From: Desulfatitalea sp. BRH_c12
Lineage (GTDB): Bacteria; Desulfobacterota; Desulfobacteria; Desulfobacterales; Desulfosarcinaceae
Reading direction: 5' to 3'
Length of the DNA stretch: 64,000 nt
Assembly (NCBI GenBank): GCA_000961655.1
Contig: LADR01000010.1
Coordinates: forward strand, 1-64,000
A model generated the notes under the pieces. It was not told the origin of the DNA. It made no database searches and saw only the letters and a list, made by a program, of their open reading frames with translations. Below, piece by piece: positions 51,611 through 60,749 of the stretch (positions are counted from its first letter, which is position 1; each line of letters opens with the position of its first letter). A program made the position numbers and the translations under genes.

Positions 51611-54397
51611 TTAAAAGGTATATCCTACAGACAAATGCCACTGGCCTGCGCTCTCATCCGAACGCCGGTCGAGTTTGTGGCCATAGAACAGACCGATCGG
51701 TCCAATTGGCGTGATATACTGCAGACCGAGACCAGTGGACCAGCGAAAGGCATCGCTACCGGCATCGATGAGAGATTGTTGCACGCTGCCGGTATCCACA
51801 AAGGGGGTCACCTCGATGTTTTTTCCCAGCGCGATGCGCGCCTCCAAACCTCCGGCGACGGCCACACGTCCGCCTACGGAATCACCCGCGGCATCGAAGC
51901 GCAGCATATTTTCCTTAAACCCGCGCACCGTGTTTGTCCCACCTAAAAAGAAAAGCTGGTCCAGTGCAGGATCCGCATCACCATAAGGGTCTATGTACCC
52001 CACCCAGACCCGGCCTGCCAGAGTGACCCTTGACGACAACGCGTGATACCCACGCAGTTCAAAACGGTACTTGAAAAAATCATCCAGGGCATTGTCCAAA
52101 CCATTGGATATTTCCACGGCTGCGCTGGTATACAGCCCTTTGACGGGCCGTATGAAAGAATCACGCGAATCGTACAGAACCGAGGGGGTCACCACGAAAA
52201 TCGCGCGGGGATCCAGATCGCCCGGTTCTGTGAGCACGGTGGAGGCGCTTTCACCGCGTAGATATTGTTCCCTGCTCTCGAAGCGCACGCCCAGGCCGGT
52301 GGTCAGGCGCTTTTTCCAATTCCGCGAAAATGATAGTCTGGCGCCCAAGGTGTCAGTGCCGAAATCCTGGTTGAACGGTTCGCTGCGTTCGCTGAATGCC
52401 GAGGCATGGGCGCTGATCGATGTCCCCAAGAAGCGGGGATCACTGACGCCGGCCTCTGCCCGATACCCCACCTGGCTTAGCTCCCCTTTCAACCAAAGGT
52501 CTTTGGCCGTACCGGTGAAATTGTGATCCCCGATCTGGGTGCGGCCATAGAACCCTTTGTCCGTCTGATAGCCGGCCCCTGCCAAAAAATAATAAGGTCT
52601 TTTTTCCACGAGACGGATCACCATATCGACCGTGGGGTCCTTTTCCTTCAAGCCAATGGTGTGCACCTGCACGGAATCGAAGATATCCAGATTGCGCAAG
52701 TTGCGTTGGGCATCGAGGATTTTGGACAGAACGAAAGGCTCGCCCGCCGTCGGTGAAAATTCGCGACGCATAAAGGTCGTGCGGGTCTTGAGATTGCCCA
52801 CGAAAAACACCTGGCCGACATCGACCGACGGACCCGGATCAAGCGCATAGACGATATCGGCCCGGGTGCTGTCCGCAGACAATTGGGCCGCACCACTGGC
52901 CTGAACGTGCGGATAACCGAAAGGCGAGATGCGTGCGGCCAGGGCATTTTCATCCTCCTGGAGTTTTATCGGAGCATAAGGCGTGCCTGGCGTGAGCTGC
53001 AGTTCCTGCTTGAGCGCCTGGGTGTCGCGGGGCGCCTGGCCCTCGAGCGACACAGTATCGACCAGCGTTTGAACCCCTTCCGCGATATGAAGAGTAATAT
53101 CAACCGATGCGGTATGCGGATCGATGTCGACCTTTTCGGTTACCTGGGCCTCCAGAAAACCCCGGCTGCGATAAAGAGCCAGGATTGCGGCCAGGTCTTC
53201 TTGGAACACATCGGCCACATAGGCACCCTTGCCCAACCCCTTGGCCGTGCGCGTCAGCATCTGTCCGCGAATTTGCTCCGCGGACAGGCGCGCATGCCCA
53301 TTGATGGCGACACGCGCGACAATGTGACGCAGGCCTTCCGTGATAACAATGCCAATGGAGCGGACGTTTGCGGAATCCTCTTCGGCAGAGCGCTCTTCCC
53401 AATCCACCTGGATGTCCGCAAAACCGGCCGCCAGATAGCGGCGCCGGATTTTGTTGACGGTTCGTCGGATTCCCATGTTGCCGCGATTACCCGCTTCCAG
53501 CAGCACCAAATCCTTGCGCAAGGTCTTGTCGGAAAAAAACTGGTTGCCGGAAAAATGAATGACATAGAGCGGCCCTTCGTCGATGAGCCATTCACAAACG
53601 ATATGATGCTCGTCGGAGGCCGGTAATACGCGGGTGTCGATGCGCACGTCGGCAAATCCCTGCGAACGATAGTAGTCGACGAGGTTGCGCACGTCTTCTC
53701 TGACCTGCTGTTCCTTGAAGCGGATGCTCCCCAGTCGCATCAGTGAGCGCCGCCAGGTGGTCATCCGGGCCTTGAGCCTCAGATCGGAAATCCGCTGATT
53801 GCCGCGCAGTCGGATATCCTTGAGTGTGTCGTAGGGGCCCTTGTCGATCGCCACAAGTACTTGGTAGTGGCCATCCGACAGGTCCTGCTGCCAGGTGATC
53901 TCCACGCGCGGCGCGACATAGCCTTCCTCGCGAAAACGCTGCGCGATGGCAGCTTGCTCCGCAGACATTCGGGAAGGATCGAAGATGTCGCCGGCCACCA
54001 TGGTCATGGCCGTGCGCACATCCCTTTCCAGCAACGGGTAATTGCCCTCGATGTCAATGGCTTTGATCTGCTGGTACGGGGTGATAGCGACCGCAAGCCT
54101 CAGCCCGTCAGGCCGTACCGCCACATTGCTGCGCACCTGGGCCAGCGGCGCGATGGCTGCCTGGGCCTGTTCGAGTCGGGCGGGAGTCAGGACTTGGCCC
54201 TCTTGCAGGTCAAGCAGCGCACGCCCCAGGGCCGACCAATCCAATCCAGTGGGAAAGGGATCGTGGATCTGAATAGCGATTTCCGCGATCGGCAAGGGGC
54301 GACCATCCCAATCGCTGCCGGCGCTTTGGGCCGCAAAAGGGCCGGCGATGGCCCAGAGGATGGATAGAAGAGCTGCCAGGCGCCTGAGCCATTTCAT
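51611..54397 (-). CDS. tamA: BamA/TamA-family outer-membrane assembly protein (TamA-like, long POTRA region)
   Basis: 928 residues from the ATG at 54397 (GAGGA 8 nt ahead; a TTG at 54412 is in frame). A signal peptide is followed by some 570 residues of POTRA-type repeats, visible as IDIEGNYPLLERDVRTAM, IRLRGNQRISDLRLK, IHFSGNQFFSDKTLR, VAINGHARLSAEQIRG and VFFVGNLKTRTTFMRREF. The C-terminal Omp85 barrel contains FLGGTNTVRGF (the conserved RGF tip) and ends SVGYTF. E. coli TamA has 577 residues and three POTRAs, so this version has about twice as many. It follows tamB by 68 bp, supporting a TAM role in outer-membrane biogenesis. Confidence 0.85.
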   Translation of the reverse strand: MKWLRRLAALLSILWAIAGPFAAQSAGSDWDGRPLPIAEIAIQIHDPFPTGLDWSALGRALLDLQEGQVLTPARLEQAQAAIAPLAQVRSNVAVRPDGLRLAVAITPYQQIKAIDIEGNYPLLERDVRTAMTMVAGDIFDPSRMSAEQAAIAQRFREEGYVAPRVEITWQQDLSDGHYQVLVAIDKGPYDTLKDIRLRGNQRISDLRLKARMTTWRRSLMRLGSIRFKEQQVREDVRNLVDYYRSQGFADVRIDTRVLPASDEHHIVCEWLIDEGPLYVIHFSGNQFFSDKTLRKDLVLLEAGNRGNMGIRRTVNKIRRRYLAAGFADIQVDWEERSAEEDSANVRSIGIVITEGLRHIVARVAINGHARLSAEQIRGQMLTRTAKGLGKGAYVADVFQEDLAAILALYRSRGFLEAQVTEKVDIDPHTASVDITLHIAEGVQTLVDTVSLEGQAPRDTQALKQELQLTPGTPYAPIKLQEDENALAARISPFGYPHVQASGAAQLSADSTRADIVYALDPGPSVDVGQVFFVGNLKTRTTFMRREFSPTAGEPFVLSKILDAQRNLRNLDIFDSVQVHTIGLKEKDPTVDMVIRLVEKRPYYFLAGAGYQTDKGFYGRTQIGDHNFTGTAKDLWLKGELSQVGYRAEAGVSDPRFLGTSISAHASAFSERSEPFNQDFGTDTLGARLSFSRNWKKRLTTGLGVRFESREQYLRGESASTVLTEPGDLDPRAIFVVTPSVLYDSRDSFIRPVKGLYTSAAVEISNGLDNALDDFFKYRFELRGYHALSSRVTLAGRVWVGYIDPYGDADPALDQLFFLGGTNTVRGFKENMLRFDAAGDSVGGRVAVAGGLEARIALGKNIEVTPFVDTGSVQQSLIDAGSDAFRWSTGLGLQYITPIGPIGLFYGHKLDRRSDESAGQWHLSVGYTF

Positions 54398-54465
54398 CCA
54401 ACTCGTCCTCAAAGCTTTCCCCTTGGTTGTGTGCGTCTAAAAGTGATGCCGCCACGGAAGCGGCG

Positions 54466-57400
54466 CTAGCGGAATTCGATCCGAAAGAGCAGTTCGCCGC
54501 CGTAGGTGCCGGCGGTATCCTGAAAGCCGCTGGCCAGGATGTTTTCGAGCAACTGGTAATCGGAGGTCGCCCGCTGAACCGTTTCGCTGCCGGCAGCTTC
54601 GACCGAGTATTTGATCGTCAGGCGCCGGCTGACTTTCTTGCCAACCGTCACCTGGATGCGTTCACTGCTGTCGTCTTCGTCCTGGGCACCGGTTTCCACC
54701 TCCAGGATATCGACTCCGGCACGCTTTTTGATGTCTTCACCCCAGGCCGACTCGACCAGCGTCGCCAGCATCTGCTCGGTCGTCGCTGTACTGCCGCCTT
54801 GCCCCAGTTCAGCGCTCGTGCGCCCAAGAAGCACCAACGAAAGGATGTTGCTGTCGGATTCAGGCGGGTCGGAGCGCAACTGCACCGATAAGTTGTCCAA
54901 TGTCCCGTTCAGCGCAAGGGTTACCTGCCATTGCCGGATCTGCGTTTCGGCCACGATATCCAGCGTAGGCTCTATTTTGTAAGGATTGACGAAATCCACC
55001 ACACCCCGCTTGATCGTGAATGTCTTGCGACGGAAAAACACCTCGCCTTCGCTGACATTGGCACGTCCGCTGACGGTCGGTTTGGCCGCCGTACCGCCGA
55101 TTTTAAAATCGGGCACGACTTCCAGGCGGGTCACGTTGTTGTCCACCAGCAAAGGATAGCGATGGGCCACGATCACATCGAGTGCAACGGCTTCGAACCA
55201 CTGCGGAACCGACCAGCCAGTCGGCTGCGGTTCGGCGCGCCTTTTGGCCGCAAATGGCGCCCGTAGATCGATGCGCACGTTTTTATAATAATGGCCTTCG
55301 AGCAAAGTGACCTTTCCTTCCAGCACAGCTTGGCCCGCACCCCCCTTGAGGACCAGGTCGGCGCCGACCAGCAGGTCCATAGTATCGGGCCATGCGATCG
55401 GAAGCGCCTGGGCTTTTAAGGCAATCTGCCCCTGTACCGGCCGCCCCCCGGCATGCCGGATCTGGCCGTCGAGGGCGAAGCGGCCCGTATCCAGCATGCC
55501 TGAAAGACTATCGACCACAATATGCTCCGGGCGAATACGGATCGTGCCGTTCACATCCCGCAATACCTGGTCCCAATCCGCCAACACAAACCCAATTCGC
55601 GCCAATACGACATCCGCATGCCACTGCATCTCTGACCAGGGGCCCTGGGCGCGCGCCGCGATGCGGATGTTCCCGACCGCGTCGCCAATCTGATCCGTAA
55701 ACGGCGCCAAAGCAGCCAGCGGCAACGTGCCATCCGCCTGAAGGGACAGATCGTGCGCAAGGCGTCCTGCGGCCGAGACGATCAAATGCCCCTGTTGCAT
55801 CCAATTCAAACGCGTGGCAGGCATGGACAGAACACCCTGCGCAAGCGTCGCTTCCAGTCGGTCAAAACGCAGCAAGTCCGCATTGTCATAGCGCAAGGCG
55901 GCCTGTGAGAGCACAACTTGCGCGTGCATATTGGCAGGATCATCTGTGTTGCCGGTCGCCCGAATCGTGCCGGTCAGCCGCCCGGACCACCGTTCATCCG
56001 CAACCATCGCCAGGTAGGGCGTCAGATCGGTCTGTTCCAAATCGGCCGATACACTAAAATCACCGCTGTCCAGACGGTAATGCCCCGACAGATCAAAATT
56101 GAGGTCTGCCTTGGCTTCCAACTGGCTATCCTGGAGGCGGACATCGACGTTGAAATCATCCCAGCGTTGATCGCCAATGCGCGGCGCGCGAATATGCAGG
56201 TTGGCGGTGCCGGTAGGGTCCTGCAAAGTGCCTTGGGCACTCACCGTCATATCGAGGCTGCCGTGCACCGCTCGGCCGCCCTGCAGGGCCGTGATGTGCG
56301 CCAAAGAGATGCCGGCGGCATGCAAGCGGGCTTCGAAGCGTTGATCAAAGGCATACCAGCCGTTCCCTTGCACCTGCTGCCCCGGTACCAGACTTGCGGC
56401 CAGCCGGTCCACATAGGCGGTTTGCTCGGCGAAGCGGCCTTCCAGGCGCAGATCGGACAGTTTCTGAACGCCGGTGTCCAGGTCCCGGCCTTCCAGTCGG
56501 TATGTTCCGTTCAGCGTGGCCGGCCGACCTTTCAGGGATGCCTGGAACGTTAAAGCACCCTTGTAGCCTGCCATCCAATCCTGCACCCGAAATGCGTCAC
56601 TGCGCAACTCGGCCTGAATCAGGGGATCGGCCCGCCACCGGCCGCTGTCCTCATCCCGCCAGGTGGCGCTGCCCGCAAGGGTCAGGGAGGATTTTCCCTT
56701 GCTCAGGCGCAACTCGGGAATGACCAGGCGACCATCGGTCCAGCGCGCCGTGCCTTTCACCTGGCCCTGCAGCGCCTCCCAAACAACCTGACCGGTGCCC
56801 AAGGTCAATTCGGCTGTCGGATGCAACAGGCTGCCGCTGATCGCGAGGCTTCCTTGCATGCGGACCTGCGCAGGCGGATCGGCCGCAAAATCTTGCCAAT
56901 CCAGAGAATGCAGCGCCACTTTGAACTGCACGCCGGGATCGTCGCGCAACTGGCCGTCGGGCTGCAACAAATGCAGGCGGCCCTGCCCCTGCAGGGAACT
57001 GCCCTGATTATCCAAAACCAGCGGCGAGATATGCACGATGCCATCCGCGCCCAGATCGGCCACGACCCGCAGGCGACCGAAGCGCCACGCGTCCCATGCA
57101 AGGTCATGGGCCGACAACTCGGCGTGCACCACCGGTTGGTTCCATGCGCCCTTGGCTTGCAGGGCAAGTGTGCCGTTTCCGCGCGGCAGCCGGATCCCCA
57201 GAATGGCCCCCAGATCGGCCAGGTGCTTGGACTGACCTTTTGCGGAGGCGTCCATCCGCCCGCTGTCCAGGCGCAGGTTTCCGGCGACCTGCAGGTCGTG
57301 ACCGTCCAGGGTCGCCTGGCTGCGCACGATCCGCAGCAGCTGCTCGGCCCAGTGCAGTTCGGCCGTTAGCGCTACGTCCGCTGGCCGGCCAGCGGGAGAG

Positions 57401-58662
57401 ACCTGAACACCGCTGCCGTTCATTGTCAGTGACGCTTTGCCCTGCGCCCGATCAATGGCCAGGGCGCTGCCTTCCAGGTGCATCCGGCCCCGCCAGATGC
57501 CAGGCACATCCGGAGCGAAACGCCGCACTTGTGAAATGTTCAACCGGCGCGCGCCGACGGCCACGGAATAGGAAACCGAGTCGAATCCAGCCGCCTGCTT
57601 TTCGAAGCTTTTCGGAAAAACCGGACGCAAATCGACGCTTCCGGAAAGATCCAGTTCGCCCCAGGCACTGCGCAGATTGGCGTTATCGATGTGCACCTGG
57701 CGGGCGTCCAGCCGGGCTTTGACAATCACCTCCTCGACCGCGAAGCCCCATGCGCTGCCGTTTTGCCAGCGCAAATCGGCAGCGGCGGCAGGGTCGTTCA
57801 GTGGCCCGGTCAGGCTGGCAGTCCCCTGGACGCGCCCGCCGGCAGCGGACTCGGACGGCAACCATGGGCGCAAGGCAGCCAGTTCAAGATCCAGGTTCCC
57901 GGACAAATCCACCTGCCATGGCGTGTGCTCACGATCGATACGGCCCTGCAACGCCACCCGCACATCGGGAGCGTGCAGCGCAAGGCGCAGCGGTTGGACG
58001 GCGCTCTCTGTGTAAGCAGCCGCGATCACGATATTGTTGACCTTTTCTTGGCGGTCGGGCATCTGCAAGCGCGCTTCGGCGAGTGCCAGGTCCAATTGGA
58101 AAGTGCGCCGCTGCAAGTCCCCCCGTCCGGTCGCCGTGAGACCCACAATGACCGTGCTGATACGCTCGGCCGGTTGTTCAAATGCCAACCGCCCATTGCG
58201 AACCTGCAGATCCCGGACGCTGACCTGCCATGCGCTTTGCGCTGCGCCATTTTTTGGCGCAGAGGGGTTCCGTAGAGCCAACGCATCGCCCAGGTTGGTT
58301 CGTCCCTGCGGCCCCAGGATCACGTTCACGCGGATATCGTCGAGAATGAGCGTTCTTATTTGGACGGCGCGCCACACCAGTGCCGGCCAAAAAAGAACCA
58401 GACGAAGTTCTCCGATGAGGGCCGCCGGTTCGCCGTCGGAATTTTGCAAGGCGATGTCAGATAGCACCAATTGGCCTTTGAGTAGTGACAAGCGATGATC
58501 GTCCACAACGAGGGTACCGTCGATGGCGGCATCGATCTGCGCAACCAACCGACCGCGGAACGCGGAGCTGTTCACGTAAACGGAAATACCCGTCAGCGCC
58601 GCAACCGCCAGCAGCAGGAACGCTCCGGCAATCAGGACTATTTTTGTCGATAATGCTCGCAT
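54466..58662 (-). CDS. tamB: TamB (translocation/assembly module inner-membrane component)
   Basis: 1398 residues from the ATG at 58662; an in-frame GTG at 58671 is possible and neither has a clear ribosome site. An N-terminal membrane anchor (IVLIAGAFLLLAVAALTGIS) precedes an AsmA-like start and a very long, regular beta-rich region. That region has the repeated D(L)xGxxxL pattern of the taco-like lipid-conducting fold. The C-terminal DUF490/TamB domain ends GTYGGELLFRIEFR. E. coli TamB has 1259 residues. It spans the periplasm and, with TamA, moves phospholipid or assembles barrels. The downstream neighbour is tamA. Confidence 0.88.
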   Translation of the reverse strand: MRALSTKIVLIAGAFLLLAVAALTGISVYVNSSAFRGRLVAQIDAAIDGTLVVDDHRLSLLKGQLVLSDIALQNSDGEPAALIGELRLVLFWPALVWRAVQIRTLILDDIRVNVILGPQGRTNLGDALALRNPSAPKNGAAQSAWQVSVRDLQVRNGRLAFEQPAERISTVIVGLTATGRGDLQRRTFQLDLALAEARLQMPDRQEKVNNIVIAAAYTESAVQPLRLALHAPDVRVALQGRIDREHTPWQVDLSGNLDLELAALRPWLPSESAAGGRVQGTASLTGPLNDPAAAADLRWQNGSAWGFAVEEVIVKARLDARQVHIDNANLRSAWGELDLSGSVDLRPVFPKSFEKQAAGFDSVSYSVAVGARRLNISQVRRFAPDVPGIWRGRMHLEGSALAIDRAQGKASLTMNGSGVQVSPAGRPADVALTAELHWAEQLLRIVRSQATLDGHDLQVAGNLRLDSGRMDASAKGQSKHLADLGAILGIRLPRGNGTLALQAKGAWNQPVVHAELSAHDLAWDAWRFGRLRVVADLGADGIVHISPLVLDNQGSSLQGQGRLHLLQPDGQLRDDPGVQFKVALHSLDWQDFAADPPAQVRMQGSLAISGSLLHPTAELTLGTGQVVWEALQGQVKGTARWTDGRLVIPELRLSKGKSSLTLAGSATWRDEDSGRWRADPLIQAELRSDAFRVQDWMAGYKGALTFQASLKGRPATLNGTYRLEGRDLDTGVQKLSDLRLEGRFAEQTAYVDRLAASLVPGQQVQGNGWYAFDQRFEARLHAAGISLAHITALQGGRAVHGSLDMTVSAQGTLQDPTGTANLHIRAPRIGDQRWDDFNVDVRLQDSQLEAKADLNFDLSGHYRLDSGDFSVSADLEQTDLTPYLAMVADERWSGRLTGTIRATGNTDDPANMHAQVVLSQAALRYDNADLLRFDRLEATLAQGVLSMPATRLNWMQQGHLIVSAAGRLAHDLSLQADGTLPLAALAPFTDQIGDAVGNIRIAARAQGPWSEMQWHADVVLARIGFVLADWDQVLRDVNGTIRIRPEHIVVDSLSGMLDTGRFALDGQIRHAGGRPVQGQIALKAQALPIAWPDTMDLLVGADLVLKGGAGQAVLEGKVTLLEGHYYKNVRIDLRAPFAAKRRAEPQPTGWSVPQWFEAVALDVIVAHRYPLLVDNNVTRLEVVPDFKIGGTAAKPTVSGRANVSEGEVFFRRKTFTIKRGVVDFVNPYKIEPTLDIVAETQIRQWQVTLALNGTLDNLSVQLRSDPPESDSNILSLVLLGRTSAELGQGGSTATTEQMLATLVESAWGEDIKKRAGVDILEVETGAQDEDDSSERIQVTVGKKVSRRLTIKYSVEAAGSETVQRATSDYQLLENILASGFQDTAGTYGGELLFRIEFR

Positions 58663-58830
58663 AACAGACACTATTATGGCAACACGGGCCCCACCCGCAA
58701 GCCCCTCCTTCTGAATCTGATAATATCGCGCTGAGAATTTATTTCACGATGCCCCGAGCAAAGCATTGACTGCCCCGGCGCGCGTACAAGTGAATCGTAG
58801 AATCTGCGTCAGAATAAGAGAACGCGCACA

Positions 58831-58874
58831 AAAAAACCGGCAAGCGGTGGCGATAAGCCCCTGCTTGCCGGTCA
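58831..58874 (-). terminator. Intrinsic terminator after etfA
   Basis: On the minus strand, ACCGGCAAGC and GCTTGCCGGT form a perfect 10-bp stem with a 17-nt loop, followed by a run of seven T. It lies 22 bp after the etfA stop and ends the oxidoreductase-etfB-etfA operon. Confidence 0.88.
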
Positions 58875-58895
58875 AATGCGAAATGAAGAAGTGAA

Positions 58896-59861
58896 TTAGC
58901 CGGAAATTTTCTCGGTCAGTGCCGGCATGAACTCCAGGATATTTTCCACGATTCCGATATCGGCCACCTGGAAGATGGGTGCTTTGGGGTTCTTGTTGAC
59001 TGCCACGATGAACGGAGACCCTTTAATACCGCCCAGATGCTGAAACGAACCGCTAATCCCCATGGCCAGGTACACTTTGGGTTTGACCGTTTTACCGGAA
59101 GTACCCACCTGGCGGGATTTTTCGAGCCACTTGGCATCCACGATCGGCCGCGAACAGCTGACCACCGCGCCCATGGCTTCGGCCAACTCTTCGGCCACCC
59201 CGATGTTGTCCTGATCTTCGATGCCGCGTCCGACGGAAACCAGCACATCGGCTTTGGTGATGTCCACGTCGCCCATTTCAGCTTCGACGGTTTCCAGGTA
59301 ACGGCGTTTGGTGCCCAAATCACCGGCATCACCGGATTTGTCGGATACCGTGCCAGCCAGTTCCGCGCCCTTTTCAGGCTGAAAAGACCCCGGTCGCAGC
59401 GTCAGGACAGCACCCTTGGCGATGTCGACGGCAATGTGGGTATGGGCCATACCGGCGAACTCCTGGCGGACCACTTTAAGCTCGGTTCCGCTCAGGCTTT
59501 CAATGGCAACGACGTCAGCAGCGTATGCAGCGTCCAATTTTATCGACAGACCGGGGGCCATGTCCATACCGAAGGTGTCGTGAGGGACCAGAAGAATGGA
59601 ACCCGCCGGAACGACCTGGCTCAACAGCTTGCGGACCACTTCGCCGTTCGGATAGGCCAATGCCGCATTATCGAATTTCCACACCTGCGCAAAGAGTTTG
59701 GCGGCCCCTTGGCAAGCGGCATCCAAATCAGCGCCAGCGCCGACAACAATGGCAGTGACCTGCGCGGCGGCATCGATCTTTTGTGCGGCAGCGGCCAGTT
59801 CGGCGGCGGTATCGTCGACCGCCCCACCCTTATGCGTAATATAGGCAAATATCTGAGCCAT
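58896..59861 (-). CDS. etfA: Electron transfer flavoprotein alpha subunit (EtfA)
   Basis: 321 residues. The C-terminal FAD-binding domain has LVSVGRGIEDQDNIGVAEEL, VVSCSRPIVDAKWLEKSRQV, GTSGKTVKPKVYLAMGISG and the final FQVADIGIVENILEFMPAL, all typical of EtfA. The N-terminal domain is a Rossmann-like ETF fold. Together with EtfB it collects electrons from acyl-CoA dehydrogenases. Its ATG overlaps the last base of the etfB stop (TAATG), implying coupled translation. Confidence 0.95.
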   Translation of the reverse strand: MAQIFAYITHKGGAVDDTAAELAAAAQKIDAAAQVTAIVVGAGADLDAACQGAAKLFAQVWKFDNAALAYPNGEVVRKLLSQVVPAGSILLVPHDTFGMDMAPGLSIKLDAAYAADVVAIESLSGTELKVVRQEFAGMAHTHIAVDIAKGAVLTLRPGSFQPEKGAELAGTVSDKSGDAGDLGTKRRYLETVEAEMGDVDITKADVLVSVGRGIEDQDNIGVAEELAEAMGAVVSCSRPIVDAKWLEKSRQVGTSGKTVKPKVYLAMGISGSFQHLGGIKGSPFIVAVNKNPKAPIFQVADIGIVENILEFMPALTEKISG

Positions 59862-60649
59862 TATTTCAACCCTCCTTTAGCCTTCAAGAGTTCAATCAGT
59901 TTATCGATTTTTTCTTCCATGCTGCCTTCGAGAATCTCTGCTCCGGCACCCATTTCAGGTGTGAAATAATCGACCCGTTTAACGCGGGCCGCGGCCGGGC
60001 CGACAGCATCGGCGGCAACACCCAGGTCAGCGGCCGCATAGGTCGGGATTTCGATCGAAGCCACCTTGCGGATACCGCGGATACCCACATAACGCGGTTC
60101 GTTGATACCGGTCTGGATGGAAAGCACGCAGGGCAGGTCGATCTCGTTCATCTCCTGATTGCCGCCTTCGATTTCACGCCCGATTTTGAGGCTTTTGTCG
60201 CCGGTATCGATCTTGTTGACCAGTGAGGCATACGGCCAATCCAGCATAGCGGCCAGCATGCCGCCGACCTGAGCGGCACCATCGTCGGCCTGGGCGCCGG
60301 TGAGGACCAGATCATATTTGCCTTTGGCCACGACGGCTTTCAGAATGGCGGCAATACCGCGTCCGTCGGATCCTTCGAAGGCGTCGTCGGCCAGCAGGAT
60401 GCCGTTGTCCGCGCCCATGGCCATCTGGCGGCGCAATACTTCTTCGGCCTCGCTGTCGCCTACGGTCACTACCGTCACTGACCCGCCGACTTTGTCGCGA
60501 ATCTGGATGGCCTCTTCCACGGCGTAGTTGTCCCATTCATTGACCGAATAGACCAGGTCGTCTCTTTGAATGTCGGTTCCGTCACTTTTTATCGCGATTT
60601 CGTTCTCCGCGGTATCCGGAACTCTTTTCACGCATACCAGAATCTCCAT
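59861..60649 (-). CDS. etfB: Electron transfer flavoprotein beta subunit (EtfB)
   Basis: 262 residues from the ATG at 60649, which has GGGGAGG ahead; the longer upstream frame has no family similarity. Starts MEILVCVKRVPDTAENEIAI, and contains NEWDNYAVEEAIQIRDKVGG, VLTGAQADDGAAQVGGMLA and LPCVLSIQTGINEPRYVG, all EtfB hallmarks. It forms the heterodimer with EtfA and binds AMP or a second FAD. The gene lies 100 bp downstream of the membrane oxidoreductase gene. Confidence 0.95.
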   Translation of the reverse strand: MEILVCVKRVPDTAENEIAIKSDGTDIQRDDLVYSVNEWDNYAVEEAIQIRDKVGGSVTVVTVGDSEAEEVLRRQMAMGADNGILLADDAFEGSDGRGIAAILKAVVAKGKYDLVLTGAQADDGAAQVGGMLAAMLDWPYASLVNKIDTGDKSLKIGREIEGGNQEMNEIDLPCVLSIQTGINEPRYVGIRGIRKVASIEIPTYAAADLGVAADAVGPAAARVKRVDYFTPEMGAGAEILEGSMEEKIDKLIELLKAKGGLK

Positions 60650-60749
60650 GTTTGTTCCTCCCCGATCGATAAAAGTTCTATTAATGGCTATGTCACACTT
60701 AAAAGGTCTGCCGATGGACGGAAAAAACTTTCCGCGGGCGCCTTCGGCC

